Shown: positions 26,066 through 35,923 of the stretch, in pieces
Numbering within the stretch: position 1 is the first letter of the stretch
Layout of the letters: each line of letters starts with the position of its first letter
Program-made: the position numbers and the translations under genes
Origin: Planctomycetota bacterium
GTDB lineage: Bacteria; Planctomycetota; UBA1135
Length of the DNA: 64,000 bases
Direction: 5' to 3'
NCBI GenBank assembly: GCA_024229395.1
Contig: JAAESM010000002.1
Coordinates: 153,682 to 217,681 of the forward strand
The notes under the pieces: model-generated
Told to the model about the DNA's origin: nothing
What the model saw: only the letters and a program-made list of their open reading frames with translations
Databases searched by the model: none

Positions 26066-27946
26066 TCAATGTTTCTGCTGTTTCTCGAAATCCTCGATGG
26101 CCTGGAGATTCCGGGCGGCGTCGGCAAAATCGGGCTGCAGCTGCAAAGCCTGGCGCAGGGCAATCTTGGTGGCCTCGTAGTCCTGTTCGGCAGCTGCGGC
26201 GAGGCCGAGCAGGTACCAGGATGTGGCATCTTCAGGGAATGAGGCGCAGCAGCGCTTCATGATGGCGCGGGCTTCGGCGATCTGGCCCTGGCTATCGAGG
26301 ATCGTGGCCTGCAAATGCAGCGGGGCGGGCGAGTGGCTCTCCCATTGCTCAGCTTGCAGGGCCAGCTTCAGGGCGCGATCCGCTTGGCCACGGCTGAGCA
26401 GGTACTGGGCTTTTTGCATGGCGCCGCTAGGTTGACCGCGGTTGTGCTCCATATTGCGCTGCAGATCGAGGGCGGCGCGACTCTGTTCGACCATCTCCAC
26501 CGGCAGCAGGCGGGCAACATGCAAGCGCACCGCACGCACCGGGTCTTCCAACAGCTCGGGAAGCGGCCAAGCCATGGCGCGTTGCAGTGGGTCGGGGGAG
26601 GAGGCGGCATCGGTCAAGAGCTGCTGCACCTCGGGGTGGTCCGGCCACGACTGCAACATGCCCAGCAAGGAGGCGCGCCAAGTGGATTGCAGCTCCTGCT
26701 TGGTGGCGGCGATCAACAGCGGCATGGCGTTGTCTTGGTTTTCGCGAGCGGCGTACATGGCGCGCGCGCGACGCCGGCTTGCTTCATTGCCGTTCCATGT
26801 TGGCCGCGCCTCGACGATCTTCGCCGCCCACTCCGCACTCTTGTCACCATGGCACTTGTTGCAGGCATTCGGCACGCCGGTTTCAATGCTGAGTTGCGGG
26901 TCGGGAATCAGGAAGCCGTGGTCATGACGCGGGTGGCGCTGCATGTAGACCGTGGTGCTCATGTGGCAATCCACGCATGCGCTTCCCGACGTACCGGCAT
27001 CATGAGCCGAGTGCGTGGTGGTGTCGATGACCGGTCCGGGCAATCGTCCGCCACCGGAATGACAAGTCATGCACATGCCGTCGCCTTCGACGCGCAACTT
27101 AGCGGTGTGCGGATCATGACAATCCAAGCAGGTCACGCCGGCGGCATGCATCTTCGATAGGGCGAAGGATGTGTACTCAAAGTCCTCGTCGCGAATCTGT
27201 CCATCGACATGCCAAGTGTCGGTGTAGTCGGGCAAGCCTGGGTAGTAGTTGTCGAGGAAAGTCTCGCCCTTCTGATGCGGTCCGAGTTCACTGCGCCGCG
27301 CATGACAAGCCCAACATTGTTCGGAGCTTACCGCTTGGACTGGTAACTCTGGATTCTTGACATGCTGGTCCATCTGATCATGACAAGCATTGCATGCCAC
27401 ACCATGTTCACTCCAAGTAGTCTCGAAACGGTCGGTGGCTTCATCCCAGTTGCGATTGAGATCGGTGTTGTGACAGACCGCGCACATGGTGTCCCAGTTC
27501 ATGCCGCGTCCGGTCCAGTGACCCCATTCACCTGGTTGGCGGCCGTCGGCGAAGACATCGAACCAGCTGCCGTCGTGAATGTCTTGCGCTTGTTGCGGGA
27601 CCTGTAGGTGCCCATCCAAATCGACTACATATTGAATCAGTGGGTCCACGCCGATGGAACGGATCGCTGGGTAACTTTGTTTGGTGCCATCTGGACCGAT
27701 TGCTTCCACGCTGACGGCACCCGGCTCCAGCACCTGCTCGGCGAGTGCATGATGGCTCTTGCTCCAAGCCGCGTGTTGTTCAGCGTGACATTCCAAACAC
27801 GCAGAAGAATGCGTTGCCGCCGCCGACGTTCCTGAACCGGTTGCAAGCTCCTGTTGCTGTGCGGACTTGCTGTCATCACTGCAACTGGTCATTGCTGCAA
27901 CACCGATCAGTGTTGCAGCAATGACACGACGATAATGAGGAATCAT
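26066..27946 (-). CDS. octaheme cytochrome c with C-terminal TPRs, lipoprotein
   Basis: The protein has 626 residues. The lipobox is AMTSC near position 22. Eight CxxCH heme sites are visible in order: CLECH, CAVCH, CNACH, CWACH, CLDCH, CMTCH, CVDCH and CNKCH. They resemble the cytochrome c554/NrfA-like multiheme architecture. From about residue 400 the chain changes to helical repeats, ending in TPR-like units (SWYLLGLAAAAEQDYEATKI, ALRQALQLQPDFADAARNL). Such proteins move electrons at the outer side of the membrane or reduce N/S compounds; which one is not clear. Its ATG follows the TAA stop of the sulfatase-esterase gene without a single base between (TAAATG), so the two are translated from one mRNA. 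Confidence 0.88.
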   Translation of the reverse strand: MIPHYRRVIAATLIGVAAMTSCSDDSKSAQQQELATGSGTSAAATHSSACLECHAEQHAAWSKSHHALAEQVLEPGAVSVEAIGPDGTKQSYPAIRSIGVDPLIQYVVDLDGHLQVPQQAQDIHDGSWFDVFADGRQPGEWGHWTGRGMNWDTMCAVCHNTDLNRNWDEATDRFETTWSEHGVACNACHDQMDQHVKNPELPVQAVSSEQCWACHARRSELGPHQKGETFLDNYYPGLPDYTDTWHVDGQIRDEDFEYTSFALSKMHAAGVTCLDCHDPHTAKLRVEGDGMCMTCHSGGGRLPGPVIDTTTHSAHDAGTSGSACVDCHMSTTVYMQRHPRHDHGFLIPDPQLSIETGVPNACNKCHGDKSAEWAAKIVEARPTWNGNEASRRRARAMYAARENQDNAMPLLIAATKQELQSTWRASLLGMLQSWPDHPEVQQLLTDAASSPDPLQRAMAWPLPELLEDPVRAVRLHVARLLPVEMVEQSRAALDLQRNMEHNRGQPSGAMQKAQYLLSRGQADRALKLALQAEQWESHSPAPLHLQATILDSQGQIAEARAIMKRCCASFPEDATSWYLLGLAAAAEQDYEATKIALRQALQLQPDFADAARNLQAIEDFEKQQKH

Positions 27947-30900
27947 TTATTCGCTGGTGAAAGTCGATGCAGGCAAGCCGGCGCTGTTGCTCAAGTTCGG
28001 CAAGGCGGTGGTGGACCATGCATAACGCACCGCTTGTGGTGCTGCCACATTGCTTGCGGTTACCAGTAGCGTGTTGTTGTCGATGGTTGCCGTTGCTGCG
28101 TGCCAGTTGCCATTGTCATCGAGCAGTTCGAAATCACTCGGCGCTTTGCCATCGTGAGTAGTGAGGCCGCTGGCGTGCGTGAAATGCACTCGCATGCTGT
28201 TGCCGTTTTCCAACTCGGCCTTCTCGAAAAATGGGCCACAGATTGCATCGACTTCCGTCATGTAGGTCTTTGCCAAAGCCCAACGCGCTAGGCGATCTGC
28301 CACGTCTTGCTTATTCATGGGATGGATGTTGCCCAAGTTGCCAATGTCCATGGTGATCGCCATGCCAGTGTTTGGCGTTTGCAAAGCCCTGCGTTGTGCA
28401 TCACGCAGCATTCCGGAATCGCCGCGGTCGCCATAGTTGAAAGGCGCGATCTGTACGAAGTAGAAAGGGAAATCACCCAATCCCCAACGTGCGCGCCAAT
28501 CCTGGATCATGGCAGGGAACAAGGTGCGGTATTGGATTGGGCGGGAAACATTGGATTCGCCTTGATACCAGATGGCACCGCGAATTCCGTAAGGAATGAT
28601 GGGGGCAAGCATGCCGTTGTTGAGAACCGATGGCACATTCTGGTGCGGCCAATTCTGGCGCGGGAAAGCGCCAAGCTCGTTCAACGCACTGCCTTTGCTG
28701 CTCGACCAAGTGCCAGCGAGCGAGATCTTTTCATCCGTGCCATTGAGTTGCAGGAACATCTGATCCTCGCTGCCTTGTAGGCCACCGCCGCCACCGGTAT
28801 CGACCGCGCGAATGCGAATGGGGATTGCGATACCTGCGCTGACATGGTTCGCGGGAATGGCGTAACTGCGATTGGTATTCCAAAGGCCGTCGGCGTGGGA
28901 GGTGCCTACTTGCAGGTCACCAAACCAAGTGGTGTCGTTGTCATCGATGGGGCCAAGGTTCAAAGTCAGTGCCTTGCCCGCCCAGGCTTGCGGAATCTCC
29001 ACGAAACGTTCGTACCAGACGACGCCATCGAAGTTCGCCAGATCACCAGCCCAGCTTCCAGGTAGTTCAGCGTTGCTGCGGTCGGCCGGCATGCTCGGGT
29101 TGGCATCGTTCAAAGCCTTCCACCACTGACTTTGTTTATCGGCGAGGGAACCTCCGGATGTTCCGCCACCATCCAGGCGTTTCAATTCCGATTCGAAGGC
29201 GCCGAAGTCATGTAGTGCATCCTTGCTCATCCATGTCTCCGCCACGGTTCCGCCCCAGTTACAGGAGATCAAGCCAATCGGCACATTTAACTCTTCATGC
29301 AGACGACGCCCATAAAGGAAACCAACCGCGCTGAATGTCGTTGCGCTTTCGGTGGTGGCGTATTTCCACTTGGCCGAGGCATCATCCATCTCGCTGTTCG
29401 CGATTTGATGCGGTACATCGAACAAGCGAATGTTCGGGTAGTTGGCATTGGCGGCTTCATTTTCCCAATCCGCGATTCCTTGCCCAACGCCTGGACCCAA
29501 GGTCCATTCCATATTGGACTGTCCGCCACAGACCCAAACCTCGCCGAAGAGGATGTCGTTCAGCTCGATCGATTGCGAGTCTTGCTTGACCGTCATGACA
29601 TGTGGGCCGCCAGCTGGTCCGGTGTGGACCCGCGTGGACCAACGGCCATCTTCCTTCACCATCGTCGCGGCGTTGGCACCCCAATCAGTGGTAATGCTGA
29701 CCATGCTTTTCGGTTCCGCCCATCCCCAAACGCGTACCAGTTGATCGCGTTGCATCACCATGCCGCTGGCGATGACCGACGGTAAGGTCAAAGATGCAGA
29801 CTGAGACTCAGCCTTGGCGCTTTCCTTCTCTTTGGTCTTGACCTCTTTGAGATCTTCCTTCGCACCTTCTACGTCGTACTGCGCACGCAACTCAAGAAGT
29901 TGGCGCTGTAACTGTGCACGCACTTCGGCGTAAGCAGGATCACCGGCAAGGTTATTGATCTCATCAGGATCATTGACCATGTCGAGCAGCTCCCACTCAT
30001 CCGTATCCGGATAGTGAATCAATTTCCACTGATCGGAACGTACGCCGTAATGCGCCGCCACATTGTGCGTGGCCTCGCCGCTGTATTCGTAGTAGATGGC
30101 CTTGCGCCACTTCGGTGTGCCATGGCCGCGCAGGATTGGCACCATGCTCTTGCCTTGCATGTCCTTCGGCACCTTCACGCCAGCAAGTTCCAGGAAGGTC
30201 GGGGCGAAGTCCAGGTTCTGTACCAACTCGCCGCGGCTTGCACCTTCAGCAATTACATCAGGCCAACGCACCAATAGCGGCACCTTCAGCGAAGGCTCGT
30301 ACATGAAGCGCTTGTCGTACCAACCATGCTCGCCAAGGAAGAAACCTTGGTCGGATGAGTAGATCACGATGGTGTTGTCGCTTAAACCAAGCTTGTCGAG
30401 GTGATCCAAGATGCGCCCGACGTTGCGGTCGATTCCTTGAATGCAACGCAAGTAATCCTTGATGTAACGCTGGTACTTCCAGCGCACCAGATCATCACCT
30501 TTCAGATTGGCGGCGCGGAAGGCCGTGTTGCGTGGTTCATAAGCGGCGTTCCACGCAGCGAGTTCTTCACTGCTCATATGCTTGTCACGGCCGACCGACC
30601 AACGGTCCGGGCCAGTCAGTTCCTCGCCTTCTAACGGTGGCACCTTCAGGTCATAGAACAACCACATATGACGATCGATCGACATCTCCTGTTCCCGCGC
30701 AGCGCTGGTCAAGCCCGATGCGTCATCGAACAAGGTGGTTGGCTCAGGAATATCCATGCCATCGAACAGGCCGACCTCTTCAGGCCCCGCCATCCATGCG
30801 CGGTGCGGCGCCTTGAACTGACACATCAGCATGAAGGGCTGATCCTTGTTGCGACCATTCTCCATCCAATCCATGGCCTTGTCGGCAATGCGGTCGGTGT

Positions 30901-32707
30901 TGTATCCAGGAATCGCATACTTGCCGTCTTCATTGATGAACTCCGGCGAGTAGTAACGTCCTTGGCCTGGCAGGATGTCCCAGTAATCGAATCCTTGCGG
31001 GTCGGTTTTCAAATGCCACTTTCCGATCACGGCGGTCTGATAGCCGGCGGCTTGCAGCAACTTCGGGAAGGTCTGCTGGTCACCGTCAAAGACACTGGTG
31101 TTGTCCATGAAGCCATTGATGTGACTATGCTTGCCGGTCAGCACCACCGCGCGTGCAGGGCCGCAAATCGCGTTGGTGCAGAATGCATTATCAAAACGCA
31201 ATCCTTGATCCGCCAAGCGGTCGATGTTCGGCGTGGCGGGTAGGTCAGAACCGTAAGCACTGACTGCGGCCGACGCATGGTCGTCGCTATACATCAGCAG
31301 GATATTCGGCCGCCCCTTCGCGACCGGTACTTGCTCTTGCTTCTGCAGCTTTACTAAGTCTGCCTTCAGGCGTTGCTCGACCTCCGCGACTTGCGGTGAA
31401 CCGGCAAGGTCATGGATCTCATCTGGGTCGGCTTGCAGGTCGAACAGTTGTGTTTCCTGCGCCTTTGGGTAATCGATGTATTTCCAACGTTCTTCCGTGA
31501 CGGCGCGTTGGACATCGCGGTAAGCGGTCAGGATCTGATCGCGGTGCGCGGTTTTTTCGCCGTGCAGTACTGGTGCCAGGCTTTGACCCTGTACGGACTC
31601 TGGGATCGGCAAACCGGTCAGGTCCGCCACGGTCGGGAACAAGTCATAGAGGTAGGTCAGCGCTTCACTGTGCGTCCCAGCATCGACTCCCGGGCTTGCA
31701 ATGATTAGCGGAGCACCCATCGAGTGCTCATAAAGGTTCTGCTTGCCCAACAAACCATGACTACCAATAGCCAAACCGTGGTCGGCAACGAATACGATTA
31801 CGGTGTTGTCAAGCTCGCCGCTGCTTTCAAGTTCATCCAAGATGCGACCAATCTGTGCATCCATGTGTGTGATCAAACCGTGGTAATCGGCAATGTGTTC
31901 CTTGATCTCAGACTCCACGCGCGGTTCGGCTGCGAGTTGCTCATCGCGTACGATCATCTCACCGTTATCAAAAGGATGTGCGGTCAGATAGTTGGCTGGC
32001 AGGGCCACGGTCTGTGGGTCGACCTTGAACTCTGCTGGTGGTGTGCGTGGATCGTGCGGTGCAGTAAAGGAGACCCAAGCGAAGAAGGGCTTGTCCTTGG
32101 AGCGGCGATCGAGGAAATCGACAGTTGCATTGGCAAAGGCTTCGCTCGAGAACACCGGGTTCGGCGCAGCGGCTTCGGAGGGGTAAGCGCCGCTCGGATC
32201 AAAGGGGCAGGTCTTCAATCCAACATGCGGGTCCATGCCGCCAAAGAAGATGTTGCCGCCGTCGGTGAAGGAGCGGCTGAACCAACTCGACCCGCTGTGC
32301 CACTTGCCAGTGCCAAAGGTTTCATAACCCGCAGCGCGAAATGCTTCGGGCATCAAAGTGCAATCAACCTTCGGGTTGAAAGGGCTTTCGATGAACGACG
32401 ACAAGCTGCGGCCCGACAACAGCATTCCACGCGATGGAGCACACACCGCTCCGCTGTAGGAGCCGGCACAGTAGGCACGCGAGAAGGCCATGCCGCGCGC
32501 GGCCAAGCGATCCAAGTTCGGAGTGGCAACAGCGCTGGCGTTGGCGCCAAGTACGGCGTCGACACGGAGGTCGTCGGCAACCAAGAAGACCACGTTCAGT
32601 GGCGACCCTGATTCGTTGCTGCTGGAGCTGGAAGGGGCGTGCGTGCAGGCCTGAAGCAGGACCACGAGCACGCAAGCAAAGAGGCTGGCGGGGGAGCGAA
32701 AATGCAC
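27947..32707 (-). CDS. triple fusion lipoprotein: sulfatase - sulfatase - sialate O-acetylesterase
   Basis: A single 1586-residue chain. The lipobox is LLQAC with C21. Residues about 36-470 are a sulfatase domain with the formylglycine motif C89-A-P-S-R93 and VADDLRVD metal site. Residues about 470-950 are a second sulfatase with C515-G-P-A-R519, LLMYSDDHA and YSSDQGFFLGEHGW. A charged linker (KEDLKEVKTKEKESAKAES) leads to about 985-1586, a SASA/SGNH acetylesterase with GQSNMEW (nucleophile S1064) and GAIWYQGESN. Desulfation and deacetylation of one acidic glycan by a surface protein is inferred. The start is GTG at 32707, 6 bases behind a TAACTT hexamer. No internal stop or frameshift is seen. 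A sulfatase-maturing enzyme (FGE or anSME) is required but not in the window. Confidence 0.9.
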   Translation of the reverse strand: MHFRSPASLFACVLVVLLQACTHAPSSSSSNESGSPLNVVFLVADDLRVDAVLGANASAVATPNLDRLAARGMAFSRAYCAGSYSGAVCAPSRGMLLSGRSLSSFIESPFNPKVDCTLMPEAFRAAGYETFGTGKWHSGSSWFSRSFTDGGNIFFGGMDPHVGLKTCPFDPSGAYPSEAAAPNPVFSSEAFANATVDFLDRRSKDKPFFAWVSFTAPHDPRTPPAEFKVDPQTVALPANYLTAHPFDNGEMIVRDEQLAAEPRVESEIKEHIADYHGLITHMDAQIGRILDELESSGELDNTVIVFVADHGLAIGSHGLLGKQNLYEHSMGAPLIIASPGVDAGTHSEALTYLYDLFPTVADLTGLPIPESVQGQSLAPVLHGEKTAHRDQILTAYRDVQRAVTEERWKYIDYPKAQETQLFDLQADPDEIHDLAGSPQVAEVEQRLKADLVKLQKQEQVPVAKGRPNILLMYSDDHASAAVSAYGSDLPATPNIDRLADQGLRFDNAFCTNAICGPARAVVLTGKHSHINGFMDNTSVFDGDQQTFPKLLQAAGYQTAVIGKWHLKTDPQGFDYWDILPGQGRYYSPEFINEDGKYAIPGYNTDRIADKAMDWMENGRNKDQPFMLMCQFKAPHRAWMAGPEEVGLFDGMDIPEPTTLFDDASGLTSAAREQEMSIDRHMWLFYDLKVPPLEGEELTGPDRWSVGRDKHMSSEELAAWNAAYEPRNTAFRAANLKGDDLVRWKYQRYIKDYLRCIQGIDRNVGRILDHLDKLGLSDNTIVIYSSDQGFFLGEHGWYDKRFMYEPSLKVPLLVRWPDVIAEGASRGELVQNLDFAPTFLELAGVKVPKDMQGKSMVPILRGHGTPKWRKAIYYEYSGEATHNVAAHYGVRSDQWKLIHYPDTDEWELLDMVNDPDEINNLAGDPAYAEVRAQLQRQLLELRAQYDVEGAKEDLKEVKTKEKESAKAESQSASLTLPSVIASGMVMQRDQLVRVWGWAEPKSMVSITTDWGANAATMVKEDGRWSTRVHTGPAGGPHVMTVKQDSQSIELNDILFGEVWVCGGQSNMEWTLGPGVGQGIADWENEAANANYPNIRLFDVPHQIANSEMDDASAKWKYATTESATTFSAVGFLYGRRLHEELNVPIGLISCNWGGTVAETWMSKDALHDFGAFESELKRLDGGGTSGGSLADKQSQWWKALNDANPSMPADRSNAELPGSWAGDLANFDGVVWYERFVEIPQAWAGKALTLNLGPIDDNDTTWFGDLQVGTSHADGLWNTNRSYAIPANHVSAGIAIPIRIRAVDTGGGGGLQGSEDQMFLQLNGTDEKISLAGTWSSSKGSALNELGAFPRQNWPHQNVPSVLNNGMLAPIIPYGIRGAIWYQGESNVSRPIQYRTLFPAMIQDWRARWGLGDFPFYFVQIAPFNYGDRGDSGMLRDAQRRALQTPNTGMAITMDIGNLGNIHPMNKQDVADRLARWALAKTYMTEVDAICGPFFEKAELENGNSMRVHFTHASGLTTHDGKAPSDFELLDDNGNWHAATATIDNNTLLVTASNVAAPQAVRYAWSTTALPNLSNSAGLPASTFTSE

Positions 32708-32753
32708 GTGGCTAAGTTACAACGATTTGGCCGAAGCCGCATATGCTTGTGTC
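32708..32753. promoter_or_regulatory. 46-bp divergent promoter region between two sulfatase genes
   Basis: The two sulfatase genes diverge from only 46 bases. A TAACTT hexamer on the minus strand (32714-32719) lies 6 bases before the GTG, and TATGCT on the plus strand (32742-32747) lies 6 bases before the ATG. Both would give leaderless mRNAs, and one bound regulator could control both genes. The -35 parts are weak. Confidence 0.35.
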
Positions 32754-34343
32754 ATGCATCTCGCCGCCTCCCTGTTGTTGTTGTGTGCTTGCGCGCAGCC
32801 CGGCTCGCAATCTGTTGTTCCGGACCATGGTCCCCAGGCGGAACCACAACCCATCGCTCCGCTTGATGAGGCTCAATTCGCCGGCCAATCTGTCCGACAT
32901 GCGGGCCAGCCCAACATCGTGTTCATCATGGCGGACCAGATGCGCGGCGATTTCCTTGGATGTGCTGGCAATGCCGCAGTGCATAGCCCCAACCTGGATC
33001 GCATAGCCGCAGAAGGAGCGCATTTCCGTAGGGCTTATTCGTCGACGCCATCGTGCACGCCAGCCCGCGCGGCCGTCCTCACTGGTCAAGCGCCGTGGAA
33101 TCACGGCATGCTGGGGTATTCCAAAGTCGCACAACGTTACTCGCACGAGCTGCCGCGCTTGATGGAGTCGGCTGGCTATTTCACTTGGGCGATCGGCAAG
33201 AACCACTTCCACCCGCAGCGCAACACCCACGGTTATCGCGGCGTGGAGCTGGATGAATCGGGGCGCGTGCGTGATCCAGGATTTGTCTCTGATTATCGTC
33301 AGTGGTTCGCTCGTGTAGCGCCGGATCTGGATCCCGACGAGACCGGCATCGGCTGGAATGAATATCCGGCCAAGGCTTATGTCTTGGAGGAAAAGTTACA
33401 TCCAACCACCTGGACTGGTGATCGCGCCGTGGCTTTCTTGAATGATTACAAGAAAGAGCAACCCTTCTTCTTGAAGGTCAGCTTTGCGCGGCCGCATAGT
33501 CCATACGATCCACCGCAGCGCTTCCTTGATGCAGTTCATCTTCAGGATGTACCCGACTTCGCGTTGGGTGCATGGTCCGAGGCCGCCAATGGCAACTTCA
33601 GGAATCCAGACAAACTAAGTGCTGCACGCAACAACCTTGGCGCTGCCGTGACCGCCGAATCGCGCAGGGCTTATGCGGCCAACATCGCCTTCGTGGATGA
33701 GCAGATCGGCCGCATCCTTTCCAGCCTTGAAGCGCGCGACATGCTGGAGAACACACTGGTCATTTTCACTTCGGATCACGGTGACATGTTGGGGGACCAT
33801 CACTTGTGGCGTAAGACTTACGCCTATGAAGGTTCGGCTGGTATCCCCATGTTGATGCGCTGGGGAAGCAAGACACTTGAGGCACCACGTGGTCAGACGC
33901 GTAATGAACTGGTCGAGCTGCGCGATCTATTGCCCACCTTCCTTGATGCCGCCGGTGCCAAGATCCCTGACTCGGTCGACGGCCGCACGTTGTTGGATCC
34001 GGTCAGCGGCCGTGGTGAAGGATGGCGCGAGCGTTTGGATCTAGAACACTCCACTTGTTATTGGCCCGGCAATAACTGGACTGCGCTGGTCGGTTCGAAA
34101 TGGAAATACATCTTCAATGCGCACGACGGTTCAGAGCAACTCTTCGACTTGGTGAACGATCCGCAAGAGCAGACCAACCTTGCCAGCCGAGAAGACTTCC
34201 AGATCGTGCTAGAGATCTGGCGCGGGCGCATGGCCAGCCATCTTGAGGAGCGTGGCGAGAAATGGATAAAAGATGGCGCCCCTACGATTCGCAAAGGCGC
34301 CACCCTGCATAGTCCTAATTATCCGCCACCTGGTTGGTACTAG
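32754..34343 (+). CDS. sulfatase (arylsulfatase family), lipoprotein
   Basis: The protein has 529 residues. The signal MHLAASLLLLCACAQPG contains a lipobox-like LCAC. The sulfatase domain starts with NIVFIMADQMRGDFLG (metal aspartates) and has the formylglycine motif SCTPARAAVLTGQ. HSPYDPPQRF and FTSDHGDMLGDHHLWRK carry further metal and substrate residues. LFDLVNDPQEQTNLA marks the standard C-terminal subdomain. It hydrolyses a sulfate ester, most likely on a carbohydrate given the divergent sulfatase-esterase gene. I use the ATG at 32754, with the signal peptide at its start; 9 more open codons precede it. Its stop TAG shares the CTAG palindrome with the stop of the convergent toroid-protein gene. 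Confidence 0.93.
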   Translation: MHLAASLLLLCACAQPGSQSVVPDHGPQAEPQPIAPLDEAQFAGQSVRHAGQPNIVFIMADQMRGDFLGCAGNAAVHSPNLDRIAAEGAHFRRAYSSTPSCTPARAAVLTGQAPWNHGMLGYSKVAQRYSHELPRLMESAGYFTWAIGKNHFHPQRNTHGYRGVELDESGRVRDPGFVSDYRQWFARVAPDLDPDETGIGWNEYPAKAYVLEEKLHPTTWTGDRAVAFLNDYKKEQPFFLKVSFARPHSPYDPPQRFLDAVHLQDVPDFALGAWSEAANGNFRNPDKLSAARNNLGAAVTAESRRAYAANIAFVDEQIGRILSSLEARDMLENTLVIFTSDHGDMLGDHHLWRKTYAYEGSAGIPMLMRWGSKTLEAPRGQTRNELVELRDLLPTFLDAAGAKIPDSVDGRTLLDPVSGRGEGWRERLDLEHSTCYWPGNNWTALVGSKWKYIFNAHDGSEQLFDLVNDPQEQTNLASREDFQIVLEIWRGRMASHLEERGEKWIKDGAPTIRKGATLHSPNYPPPGWY

Positions 34344-35923
34344 CGCGCACCGAGGATCTGCGAATAACGGTAGTAGACCTCGAGCATCAAGGTACAGATG
34401 GCAGTGGAGTAGACGCGTCCACCTTCTTCACCCCATGGGCCGACGGGATCCCAAGAACCGAAGAAGTTGTCTTCCTCGTCTTGACGATGCTGGTTTGGAA
34501 TCAAAGCAGTTTCGATTGCCTTCTTCCAATCCTTCCAGTGCTTGCCGCCCCATTGGTTCATGGCAAAGGTGCCGTAGTACCAGTAGTACATGTCGATCGA
34601 ACCATCGCCTTCATCCCACAGCGGTGGCTTCGAAGCGATCAAGTCAGCTTGCTTCTTGAGCATCTCGTAGTTGGGGTGATCACTCCAACGCTTGACCTTC
34701 TTGCCGTCAGTCATGAAGATGCGCGACAACAACGCGACCGCAGTCAGCGATTCCGACTTCTCAGCCGGGAACTTGTCGATGTAACTCGGTGGACGTGAAG
34801 GCAAGGAACCTACACCGCCGCCGCCTTCACCCCAGGCATAACCGACACGACCAGTGTTCTTGTCTTCCATTGAAGCGAACCAAGTCTCAGCACCATCGAA
34901 GGCACCCTTATCAATGTTGATGTCAGACTCACCTGCGGTCTTCAAGGCGAACACCATCCAACCAGTGATTGACGAATCACTATCGCCGTTCGGCTCAAGG
35001 TCGTAACGCCAAGCGCCATAAGGATTGCGTGCCTTCACGATTACGTTGACCGCCTTAGTCACCGGCCTCTTCAGCGCCGGCGATTTGTTCGAGAAGTAAT
35101 AAGCCTCTCCCAAAGCCATGGTCGCAATCGATTGGTTGTACAGAGTGGAGTTACCGGCTTCATCGCCGATCAAACCACTGCCTTGTTGCACGTCGGTCAG
35201 CCAAGTCACGCCATCCTTCACAGTGTCTTGGTACTCACCGTTGTTCATGGTCTGGTTGTTGCCCATAAAGGCAAGCAGGGCCAAACCGGTCAGGCCAACA
35301 TCGTTTACGGGATTGCCTGGACCATCGCTTGATGGACGGTCGTCGTAACGGTCGTTGTACATGAAGCCATCGGCGTCCCAGAAGCCGCCGGCAGATTGGT
35401 GAATGCCTAGCCATTCGAGTCCACCCTTCACAGCTTCTTCGGTCTTGGATCCGCCACCACCTGGTCGACCGTTACCGCGATTCCCATAGTCGCCACCGCC
35501 GCCGCCGCCAAGGCCGACGTCGATGCCCGTGTACATCTGATCGAAGGGTGCATCGGCGAGCATGTTTGGATCACCGTCGTCTTCAAGCTCGGTCGGTTCG
35601 TCGACTGGATCCAGGTTCGCTTCGGTCACGACCGGTTCGACAACCTCATCCTTCTCAACAACCGGATCGACATCTGGCTCGTTGTCGACATCCGGCGGAG
35701 TCTCTACCGGCGCAGCCACGAACAGTGGCGGATCCGGTTCGTCGTGGTTGGTCAGTACCAAGATGCCGGCGACCAACAAGCCAATCAGGAAGTGCGCGAA
35801 GATCGAGGCGATCAAGTATGGCGCGCGCCGAAGTTGCTCGCTCAGTACATCGTTGAAGGAAGTGTCGTATTCCCACGAACGATGCTGGTCGAGACCAGTG
35901 TAGTTAGGGTTTATTTCGTTCAT
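34340..35923 (-). CDS. toroid-fold (squalene cyclase-like repeat) membrane-anchored protein, paralogue 1
   Basis: Layout of 527 residues: cytoplasmic N-terminus (about 35 residues), one membrane helix (APYLIASIFAHFLIGLLVAG), a Pro/Glu/Asp-rich TonB-like linker to about residue 120, a Gly-rich stretch (GGGGGDYGNRGNGRPGGGG), then about 350 residues with prenyltransferase/squalene-oxidase-like repeats. Repeat marks are LEWLGIHQSAGGFWDADG, YGAWRYDLEPNGDSDSSITG, RVGYAWGEGGGG and FFGSWDPVGPWGEEGGRVYS. This is an alpha/alpha-toroid with no DxDD or other terpene-cyclase catalytic motif that I can see, so a binding or structural role is possible. It is last of three tandem paralogues and overlaps the middle one by 20 bases; the ATG at 35923 is the second in-frame start. 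Confidence 0.8.
   Translation of the reverse strand: MNEINPNYTGLDQHRSWEYDTSFNDVLSEQLRRAPYLIASIFAHFLIGLLVAGILVLTNHDEPDPPLFVAAPVETPPDVDNEPDVDPVVEKDEVVEPVVTEANLDPVDEPTELEDDGDPNMLADAPFDQMYTGIDVGLGGGGGGDYGNRGNGRPGGGGSKTEEAVKGGLEWLGIHQSAGGFWDADGFMYNDRYDDRPSSDGPGNPVNDVGLTGLALLAFMGNNQTMNNGEYQDTVKDGVTWLTDVQQGSGLIGDEAGNSTLYNQSIATMALGEAYYFSNKSPALKRPVTKAVNVIVKARNPYGAWRYDLEPNGDSDSSITGWMVFALKTAGESDINIDKGAFDGAETWFASMEDKNTGRVGYAWGEGGGGVGSLPSRPPSYIDKFPAEKSESLTAVALLSRIFMTDGKKVKRWSDHPNYEMLKKQADLIASKPPLWDEGDGSIDMYYWYYGTFAMNQWGGKHWKDWKKAIETALIPNQHRQDEEDNFFGSWDPVGPWGEEGGRVYSTAICTLMLEVYYRYSQILGAR

Noticed and set aside
31724-32611. 295-codon plus-strand frame opposite the first sulfatase domain
   Set aside because: Antisense shadow; the sulfatase motif and metal sites are encoded on the minus strand.
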